Source: Actinomycetes bacterium
Lineage (GTDB): Bacteria; Actinomycetota; Acidimicrobiia; Acidimicrobiales; SZUA-35
Direction of reading: 5' to 3'
Length of the DNA stretch: 14,940 nucleotides
NCBI GenBank assembly: GCA_024227975.1
Contig: JAAETV010000559.1
Location: 1 to 14,940 of the forward strand
The number at the start of each line of letters is the position of its first letter. Within the stretch, counting starts at the first letter, position 1. Both the position numbers and the translations under genes were made by a program. The notes beneath the pieces are model-generated. The model did not search any database. It was not told where the DNA came from and saw only the letters and a list, made by a program, of their open reading frames with translations. Of the stretch, positions 9,801-14,940 are shown piece after piece.

Positions 9801-10506
9801 CGAAGCGAGCGTTGTACCAGTCGGCTGACTCGTGCACATCGGTCTGCTCACCCCAGATCTCAGGCGAGGCCGGAGGAAGATCGCAGTACCAGTCGTAGAA
9901 GCTCATCACCACCCCGCCGATGAGCGACATGAACCTGCTGCCGGCGGCATAGCTGATCTGCGACATGGCCGGAATGGGCGAGAAGCCAGCGACCCGATCC
10001 GGCCCATGATCCTTGATGGTGTGGACGGTCGATGCCGCCGCCAGTTCCAGAGCCTCGTCCCAGTCGATGCGTCGGAAGCCACCTTTGCCTCGGGCCTGCT
10101 GGTAGAGACGCCGTTTCTCAGGGTCGGCCTGGATCGATGCCCAGGCGTTCACCGGATCACCCAGGTACTCCTCCTTGGCCTGGCGGTACAGGTCGATCAG
10201 GGCACCGCGGACATAGGGGTACTTCACCCGGATGGGCGAGTAGAGGTACCAGGAGTAGGAGATCCCGCGCTGGCAGCCCCGAGGCTCATAGGGCGGGAGG
10301 CCCTCTTCGAGCTGTGGGTAGTCGGTGGCTTGGAGCTCCCAGGTGACGATGCCGTCTTTGACGAACACCTCCCAAGAGCAGCTGCCAGTGCAGTTGACAC
10401 CGTGAGTGGTCCTCACCCGCTTGTCGTGTTGGAAGCGGTTGCGGTAGAACTCCTCCCACTTACGCTCTGCAGGTGCGACCTTTTCCTGGATCCAGTGGTC
10501 GTTCAT
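6883..10506 (-). CDS. narG: Respiratory nitrate reductase alpha subunit (molybdopterin catalytic subunit)
   Basis: 1207 residues, slightly shorter than E. coli NarG (about 1247). It reduces nitrate to nitrite at a Mo-bis-MGD site. The N-terminal FS0 cluster motif is H35-x3-C39-x3-C43-x34-C78 (HGVNCTGSC to RGCQRG), with a His ligand as in NarG. The segment YDWYCDLPPASP (204-215) is near-identical to NarG; its Asp209 is the probable counterpart of the Mo-ligating Asp222 of E. coli, an assignment made from memory. RTPDTHF (from 247) and GAGANHWYHNN (near 515) are molybdopterin-domain landmarks. The N-terminus has no twin-arginine signal, so the site should be cytoplasmic. The start has GAGGAG 6 nt upstream and overlaps the cytochrome stop by 4 nt (ATGA). 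Confidence 0.98.
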   Translation of the reverse strand: MNDHWIQEKVAPAERKWEEFYRNRFQHDKRVRTTHGVNCTGSCSWEVFVKDGIVTWELQATDYPQLEEGLPPYEPRGCQRGISYSWYLYSPIRVKYPYVRGALIDLYRQAKEEYLGDPVNAWASIQADPEKRRLYQQARGKGGFRRIDWDEALELAAASTVHTIKDHGPDRVAGFSPIPAMSQISYAAGSRFMSLIGGVVMSFYDWYCDLPPASPEIWGEQTDVHESADWYNARFVAVMGSNLNMTRTPDTHFISEVRHAGAKLAVFSPDFSQVAKYADWWIPSNPGQDTAFWLAVNHVLLTEFYNQRKVDYFESYARQYTDLPFLVQVEDAKAGKYLRAGRLSAYARVENPEWKLLMWDEEADAPRMPNGSIGDRWAEEDKGHWNLELVDTVRGEKISPRLSFIDHHDEVIDVELDFFGSDGNITRSVPVRTVYTADGPVKVTTVFDLLNARFGVDRGLKGYDAASYDDDDSPYTPAWQERYTGIHRDTVVKFAREWGRNGELTGGKNLIIIGAGANHWYHNNLLYRSGIVALMLTGSVGVNGGGLAHYVGQEKLVNAASWGSIAFGLDWGYAPRHQNTPSFHYVHSDQWRYERGYREYDSLPDDHPERHSHTIDHQARAVRQGWLPFFPQFKENPIDVVRQARRKGADTDEAVTAYVADRVTSGDLELAIDDPDAPESWPRTWFIWRGNAIGTSAKGHEFFMRHYLGTDSTAIATEPDDHGVDEVKVRPDAPIGKMDLVVDLNFRMDTSALYSDLVLPAATWYEKDDLNSTDMHTFINPMQAAVPPAWESKTDWQTFSALAKKVAELSGGHLSESAEDVVMQPLVHDSADEISQPQVGDWRAGEVEAIPGKTMPRFKVVKRKYRELYEQMTSLGLGVRNNGVAAHGLRVQVEEFYDELARKQPDRRSMEGDQLLRPSLERDREVCEAILALDPASNGELAHRAFLAEEAKTGRSLTHLGAGQRDTRIDFAQLVTQPRRVLTTPTWSGLIGKGRPYSPFTLNVEQLVPWRTLTGRQHFYLDHGTYIEWGEHLPGYKPRPDHVMLSETEESLAEGQDGRLFNYITPHGKWSIHSTYGDNERMMTLSRGGYPIWLNVKDAADLGITDNDWVELYNDNGVFVQRCTTSSRIPRGTVFVYHATERTVGIPISPRRKKRAGMNNSLTRARLKPVLMSGGYAQFTYAFNYWGPTGVNRDTFVYVRRIERPDY

Positions 10507-11387
10507 CGCCTGCTCCTCAACCGTTCTTCATAGGTCTGACGCATACCGCGCCAGGCGACGGCCATGCCGCCGATCAACAACAACAAGCCGGCCCCACCGG
10601 CCAAAATCAATCCATCGCCGGGGTCTGATTGCTTCGTCTGCGACGGGGCATCACTCAAAAACACAGCAACATCTGCTACTTCGTCAGGGGTGAGAGGATG
10701 GTCAGCGAAGACAGGTTGCATCGTCGGGGTGGGGGGAGCCGTCAACCAAGACGCAAGGGCGGCCTCGCTACCAAGCCTGGCAACGACATCGGTCAGATCG
10801 GGGCCGAGGCCCCACCCCCCGAGGTTCCCGACTTTCCCCGCCGTATGACAGCCGGCGCAGGCCGCTCCACCATTGGTGAACCGGTCTGCCCCTATGAAGA
10901 GTTCATGACCCTCGTCGACGTCACCGGGCTCTACCTCGACTACGTCGGTGTCCTCATCAGATGAGGACCCTGTTCCGGCGGGATCACGCTCAGCCAGGGT
11001 CACGACGAAGGCAACAACATTCGCCACCTCGGCGTCGGACAGACTGGAGAAGCTGGGCATGGCGCTGTCATAGCTGACACCGAGTGCCTCGATGGGACCC
11101 TCGAGTCCACTACGGACCACGGTCTCGACATATTCGGGGTCGAGGGCGTTCGCATTGCCGAGGAGGGGTGGGAACGAACCAGGAATGCCGCTGCCGTCTG
11201 CTTGGTGGCAACTAGAACAGTTGTCGCCGAAGACCTGGGCCCCAGCGGCGGTGTCGGCCTGAGGTAGGACTCTGGCCACCGGGCCGGCTCCAGCCGAGGC
11301 CCCGCCGAAGACGACTGCCCCGCCGACGGCCATGGCCAGAATCAGGAAGGTCACGACCCCGCTCCTCGAGCGGGATGGCTGTTTCAT
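10503..11387 (-). CDS. Membrane-anchored diheme cytochrome c of the nitrate reductase operon (NarC-like)
   Basis: 294 residues. Seen: a basic N-terminus and hydrophobic signal segment (about 10-34, no lipobox); a class-I cytochrome domain with CSSCH (57-61) and likely axial Met110; an acidic Ser/Asp/Glu linker (139-160); a second heme domain with CAGCH (177-181) and likely axial Met223; then a C-terminal helix (258-278) and an Arg-rich tail. Both hemes should lie outside the cytoplasm. A diheme cytochrome directly before narG is known as NarC in Thermus nitrate operons, where it takes part in electron transfer and enzyme assembly. Equivalence here rests on order and heme count. I chose ATG at 11387 because AAAGG lies 6-7 nt upstream and the signal peptide follows at once. 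ATG at 11423 overlaps the narK stop (ATGA) and is the main alternative. Confidence 0.88.
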   Translation of the reverse strand: MKQPSRSRSGVVTFLILAMAVGGAVVFGGASAGAGPVARVLPQADTAAGAQVFGDNCSSCHQADGSGIPGSFPPLLGNANALDPEYVETVVRSGLEGPIEALGVSYDSAMPSFSSLSDAEVANVVAFVVTLAERDPAGTGSSSDEDTDVVEVEPGDVDEGHELFIGADRFTNGGAACAGCHTAGKVGNLGGWGLGPDLTDVVARLGSEAALASWLTAPPTPTMQPVFADHPLTPDEVADVAVFLSDAPSQTKQSDPGDGLILAGGAGLLLLIGGMAVAWRGMRQTYEERLRSRR

Positions 11388-11419
11388 TGGGGCCCTTTCC
11401 TTATCGGTTTCGAATTCAC

Positions 11420-13024
11420 TCATGGGTTCTTGAACTCCGCCTTCGGGCCAAGGTAGTACCACCAGTTCAGAGCCAGGCAGACCACGTAGAAGATAGCGAA
11501 CCCGAACAGGGCGATCTCGGGGGTACCACCCTTGATCTGTTCCCCGAACTCCTGAGGGACCACGAAGGCTCCGTAGGCGGCGACGGCTGATGTCCAGCCG
11601 AGGACAGGTCCGGCCTGCTCCTTGTCGAACACGATGGCGATCGTCCTGAACGTCGAGCCGTTACCAATGCCCGAGGCGGCGAAGAGGAGGAGGAAGATCA
11701 AGAAGAAGGGGACGAAGAAGTCCTCAGGCGTCTCGGACTTGTACGCCTCGCGGAGGTAGTAGGCAACGCCGAGGGCACTGGCCGTCATCACGATGGAGAC
11801 ATAGTGGGTGACTCTGGCCCCGCCGACCCGATCAGCAATCCAACCCCCGAGCGGCCTGATGAAGGCACCGATGAAGGGTCCCATCCAGGCAAAGGTCAGA
11901 GCGGATGGACCATCAGGGTTGGGGGTGTCGTGGGTCAAGACCCCGTCGACCTCGATGTGCTTGAACCCGAACACGACCTTGATAGCCAAGGCAAAGCCGG
12001 CCGAGTAGCCGATGAAGCTGCCGAAGGTCATGGTGTAGATGACGCTCATGACCCAGGTGTGGGTGTTGCTGAAGATGCGGAACTGACGCTCGAGGTTCGG
12101 CTTGATCTCTCCCGGGATCTGCTTCAGCAGCATCACAGTGGCGGTGATGACCGCGGCGATGACTGGGTACTTGGCCCATGATGGTGCGCCGAGGCCAGTC
12201 GGATCGGGGAGGATCACGAAGAGGCCGACTGCGGAGGTGGCGAAGGCCACCAACAACATCCCGCTGATCTTGCTGAACGACGAAACGAGGGAGCCGATAT
12301 TGGGTGAGACATGTTCGGTCCGGATGTTGTTCATCCGGGTGAAGCCGAGATAAGCCAGCGGCACCAGGAATACCAGCCAGACGAAACCAGCGTTGTGGAT
12401 CCAGGTCTCGGTACCGGCCTCGATCTTGCCGATCAGGGTGCCCGAGGTCTTCTCCAGCACCATCGATCCACCGCCGAAGACGGCGTTGGTCATCACCAGC
12501 GGGATGAGGATCTGCATGGTGGTGACCCCGGCATTGCCGAGTCCGGCGTTGAGACCGAGGCTCAGGCCCTGCATCTTCTTGGGGTAGAAGAAGCTGATGT
12601 TCGACATCGACGAGGCGAAGTTGCCGCCGCCGAGCCCGGACAAGAAAGCCAGCAGCTGGAAGACCCAGAGCGGGGTGTCCTGGTCGAGGAGGGCGAACCC
12701 GGCACCAGCGGCTGGGATCATCAACAGGGCAGTGGTGAAGAAGATGGTGTTTCGTCCACCGGCGATGCGGATGAAGAAGCTGCTGGGGATACGAAGACTG
12801 GCTCCAGTCAACCCGGCGATGGCAGTAATGGTGAACAGCTCAGCCTGCTCGAACGGGAATCCCAGGTTGAGCATCTGGACCGTGATGACGCTCCAGTAGA
12901 GCCAAACCGCGAACCCACACAACAGGCTCGGGATAGAGATCCACAGGTTGCGAGTGGCAACCCGTTTCCCCTTCTCCTCCCAAAACTCTTCGTCTTCTAC
13001 GTCCCATTCGAGGATGTCAGCCAT
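11420..13024 (-). CDS. narK: Nitrate/nitrite transporter, E. coli NarK-like (NarK2-type, MFS)
   Basis: 534 residues. This inner-membrane nitrate/nitrite porter closely follows E. coli NarK: LTGASLRIP (R78, counterpart of the substrate-binding Arg89), GGGNFASSMSNISFFYP, the nitrate signature GLGNAG (161-166), FGSFIGYSAGF, FIRPLGGWIADRVGG (R390, counterpart of Arg305) and the second signature around 476-494. E. coli NarK-like members exchange nitrate for nitrite, which suits a cytoplasmic reductase. Between helices 6 and 7 it has about 75 extra residues with two further hydrophobic segments (about 253-273 and 285-302), suggesting 14 helices. The start is ATG 13024, with AGGA 6 nt upstream and an 8-nt overlap with the upstream transporter gene. 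The frame is open to 13261, but the extra residues are Ser-rich and are antisense-like translation of the neighbour's end. Confidence 0.95.
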   Translation of the reverse strand: MADILEWDVEDEEFWEEKGKRVATRNLWISIPSLLCGFAVWLYWSVITVQMLNLGFPFEQAELFTITAIAGLTGASLRIPSSFFIRIAGGRNTIFFTTALLMIPAAGAGFALLDQDTPLWVFQLLAFLSGLGGGNFASSMSNISFFYPKKMQGLSLGLNAGLGNAGVTTMQILIPLVMTNAVFGGGSMVLEKTSGTLIGKIEAGTETWIHNAGFVWLVFLVPLAYLGFTRMNNIRTEHVSPNIGSLVSSFSKISGMLLVAFATSAVGLFVILPDPTGLGAPSWAKYPVIAAVITATVMLLKQIPGEIKPNLERQFRIFSNTHTWVMSVIYTMTFGSFIGYSAGFALAIKVVFGFKHIEVDGVLTHDTPNPDGPSALTFAWMGPFIGAFIRPLGGWIADRVGGARVTHYVSIVMTASALGVAYYLREAYKSETPEDFFVPFFLIFLLLFAASGIGNGSTFRTIAIVFDKEQAGPVLGWTSAVAAYGAFVVPQEFGEQIKGGTPEIALFGFAIFYVVCLALNWWYYLGPKAEFKNP

Positions 13025-14669
13025 CGGTTGTCCTGTTCGCAGTTGGGATGGGGTCGGCTTCCTGCCCTGCCTCGGCAGATGCTTCATCACCATGGGCGTG
13101 CTCGTCCTCGAAGGTCGCGGCAAACGCTCCCTTTGGCTCTTCGAGCAGGAGGAACGTGATGATGAAGCTGACCAGAGCACCGGCGGCGAGAATGAAGAAG
13201 AAGGTTCGAGCATCGACCAGGGAGAAGATGACGAGGTAGATGACCGCCCCGACATTGCCATAGGCCCCGGCCATCCCGGCGATCTGACCGGTCATCCGAC
13301 GGTTGACCATGGGGATGATGGCGAACGTCGCGCCCTCTGCCCCTTGAACGAAGATCGAGGCGAAGACAGTGAGTAGGACGGCGATGACCAACCAGGTGAG
13401 CCCGCTGAACATCGGGATGACGTTGCGTAGACCATCCTCGTCGACCCCGGTTGTCCACTTGGCGATGAACGCCATCAAGAAGAACCCGACGACAATACCC
13501 ATGATGTAGATCAACATGGTCCGCTTGCGACTGGGCAAGCGGTCCGACAGGTAACCGCCGAGGGGGCGGGCCACCAGATTCACGAAAGCAAACGAGGAGG
13601 CCACCAACCCGGCCACCGTTGCCGTGACCAGGGGGCTCCCATCACCACTACGCAAGGGCTCGAAGGTGTTCTCGAAGAAGGCCGGGAGCATGGAGACGAC
13701 GGCCAACTCGGCTCCGAAGTTGGCGAAGTAGGTGCTGTTGAGGGCGGCGACACTTCCGAAGTGGTACCTCTCCGCATCCGGCACGCCTGCCTTGATGTAT
13801 GGGAGGTTGACGTGGAGGGTCTTGGCCACATGGACCAGGTAGACGATGGTCAGTAGCCCATAGATGACGTAGAGGGTCGATTTGGAGAAGACCACATCTC
13901 CGTCAACCTTCACATTGCTGACCCGCCAAGCCAGCACTCCGAGAGCCCCGACAAGGGGGATCGACCAAAGGAGGTACTGGACCAGGTCGCGATACGACGA
14001 GCACAACATCGGCTCGGCCTTCTTGGTCCGGGTCAGGGTGCGTCCGTCGGGCACGTCACGGACCAGGAAGTAGTACATGACGCCGTAGATGGCCAGGACC
14101 AATCCGTTGATGGCCATGGCCCAACGCCAGGCCCCGTCACCAAGGTCGAACCAGCGGCCCAGAACAGTCAAGGCGAACCAGGGCAAGGTCATGGCAGCGA
14201 AGGCCGAGCCGAAGTTCCCCCAGCCGGCGTAGAAGCCTTCAGCCCTTCCCACATACTTCGGAGGGAACCATTGGGCCACCATCTTGATCCCGATGACGAA
14301 CCCGGCCCCGACCCCGCCAAGGGCGAGCCGGGAGATCATCTGCTGGGTGAAGGTGTCAGCGAAGGCGAACCAGATGGCGGGTATCGCCATCGTGACCATG
14401 AGGCCGGTGAAGACGATCCTGGCTCCGAGCCGATCGATCAGGGTGCCGACCACGATGCGAGCAGGAATGGTGAGGGCCACGTTGCAGATCAGGAGGATCT
14501 TGACGTGCTCCTTGGTCATCCAGTCGAGGTCACCGCGCATGGTCGTGGCCAGCGGTGCCAGGTTGAACCAGACGTAGAACGTCATGAAGAAGGCGATCCA
14601 CGTGAAGTGCAGGACGCGGATCCTCTCCTGGTCGAATGCGAGTAGCTTCGGTTCGTCAGTGTCGGTCAT
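13017..14669 (-). CDS. narK1: Nitrate transporter, NarK1-type (MFS nitrate/nitrite porter family)
   Basis: 550 residues. A second porter of the family, clearly diverged from its neighbour. Seen: R71 in the second helix (TIPARIVVGTLIDRLGAR), first nitrate signature GWGNFG (149-154), VARPLGGYLSDRL (R368) and second signature GAYGNVG (468-474). Both signatures keep Asn, as in NarK1-type proteins, which family studies describe as proton-linked nitrate importers. A central insertion adds two hydrophobic segments (about 231-250 and 264-284). The C-terminal tail (512-550) is hydrophilic and acidic. ATG at 14669 is preceded by GAGAGG and gives MTDTDEPK; the longer frame to 14729 overlaps the end of the upstream gene. 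It lies 16 nt after the Fe-S oxidoreductase gene, and its stop overlaps the start of the next transporter gene. Confidence 0.94.
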   Translation of the reverse strand: MTDTDEPKLLAFDQERIRVLHFTWIAFFMTFYVWFNLAPLATTMRGDLDWMTKEHVKILLICNVALTIPARIVVGTLIDRLGARIVFTGLMVTMAIPAIWFAFADTFTQQMISRLALGGVGAGFVIGIKMVAQWFPPKYVGRAEGFYAGWGNFGSAFAAMTLPWFALTVLGRWFDLGDGAWRWAMAINGLVLAIYGVMYYFLVRDVPDGRTLTRTKKAEPMLCSSYRDLVQYLLWSIPLVGALGVLAWRVSNVKVDGDVVFSKSTLYVIYGLLTIVYLVHVAKTLHVNLPYIKAGVPDAERYHFGSVAALNSTYFANFGAELAVVSMLPAFFENTFEPLRSGDGSPLVTATVAGLVASSFAFVNLVARPLGGYLSDRLPSRKRTMLIYIMGIVVGFFLMAFIAKWTTGVDEDGLRNVIPMFSGLTWLVIAVLLTVFASIFVQGAEGATFAIIPMVNRRMTGQIAGMAGAYGNVGAVIYLVIFSLVDARTFFFILAAGALVSFIITFLLLEEPKGAFAATFEDEHAHGDEASAEAGQEADPIPTANRTTDG

Positions 14670-14685
14670 CAAAGGCCTCTCGTCT

Positions 14686-14940
14686 TCAGGGGACGCCAAC
14701 GCCGGTCCAGACACCCATGGAGAGGGCATCGGGCGGGCAACGCTCTATACACAATGCGCAGCGGATACAAGCCGACTCATCCAGGAGGAGAACAGTTCCA
14801 CCCCCGCGTTGGGGGTTGATCTCCTCCGAGGGAACCAGCGAAATCAGGTCGAGTGGGCAGACATCGGCGCAGAGGGCGCATAGCACACACCGCTCAGTAT
14901 CGAGCTGAATGTTGGCAAAGCAACGCAGGCAGCGGGATGC
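14686..14940 (-). CDS. Iron-sulfur oxidoreductase with C-terminal 2x[4Fe-4S] ferredoxin domain (3' end only)
   Basis: Only the last 84 codons and the TGA are in the window; the frame is open to the right edge. Seen: SRCLRC at the edge, then two ferredoxin motifs of CxxCxxCxxxCP form, C18/C21/C24/C28 and C58/C61/C64/C68 in fragment numbering. A short linker with GGGTVLLLDES lies between them. An SRCLRC-type motif before a 2x[4Fe-4S] domain is common in GltD-like, flavin-dependent NAD(P)H oxidoreductases, so this may be the C-terminus of such an enzyme; the flavin domains are not visible. It could also be a smaller ferredoxin-like protein. The 16-nt gap to the transporter gene puts it in the nitrate operon, possibly handling NAD(P)H or ferredoxin electrons. 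Confidence 0.75.
   Translation of the reverse strand, partial: ASRCLRCFANIQLDTERCVLCALCADVCPLDLISLVPSEEINPQRGGGTVLLLDESACIRCALCIERCPPDALSMGVWTGVGVP

Noticed and set aside
13025..13261. 79-residue N-terminal extension of the NarK-like transporter
   Set aside because: The added residues are Ser/Arg-rich, lie entirely over the 3' end of the neighbouring transporter gene, and a good ribosome binding site precedes ATG 13024.

Overview
The window is high-GC DNA whose genes fill almost all of the sequence and are joined by short gaps or overlaps. The gene types (Nar-type nitrate reductase with two NarK transporters, a FadE-like acyl-CoA dehydrogenase, an OmpR-family two-component system, an APH-fold kinase) and the codon bias suggest an actinobacterium, possibly of the Acidimicrobiia. 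That placement is inference from style and has not been tested by any search.

The right-hand three quarters (4125-14940, all minus strand, so read from right to left) is one respiratory nitrate locus. It runs: C-terminal end of an Fe-S oxidoreductase (cut by the window edge), NarK1-type transporter, NarK/NarK2-type transporter, membrane-anchored diheme cytochrome c, narG, narH, narJ, narI. The junctions are a 16-nt gap, an 8-nt overlap, a cytochrome start close to or overlapping the upstream stop, a 4-nt overlap, a 12-nt gap, a 1-nt overlap and a 4-nt overlap. This looks like a single translationally coupled operon whose promoter lies outside the window. NarG has the His/Cys FS0 motif and no twin-arginine signal, so the catalytic site should face the cytoplasm. 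NarH has four Fe-S cluster motifs, with Trp in one Cys position as in E. coli NarH. NarI has the four heme histidines and NarJ is the assembly chaperone. The transporters bring nitrate in and nitrite out. The diheme cytochrome just before narG recalls narC of Thermus and is the least standard part of the locus.

After a 188-nt gap (3937-4124) with no gene, an acyl-CoA dehydrogenase (2680-3936, minus) meets an APH-fold phosphotransferase (1782-2675, plus) tail to tail, 4 nt apart. Neither has an obvious link to nitrate respiration.

The phosphotransferase is divergent from a three-gene minus-strand unit: a small two-helix membrane protein (1215-1664), an OmpR-type response regulator (503-1180) and a sensor kinase (1-510) cut by the left edge just after its H-box. 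The kinase has two closely spaced transmembrane helices and almost no external loop, so the small membrane protein may help it sense. The 117-nt divergent intergenic region holds an imperfect inverted repeat directly upstream of the membrane-protein ribosome binding site.

No tRNA, rRNA, CRISPR array, insertion sequence or convincing intrinsic terminator was seen.
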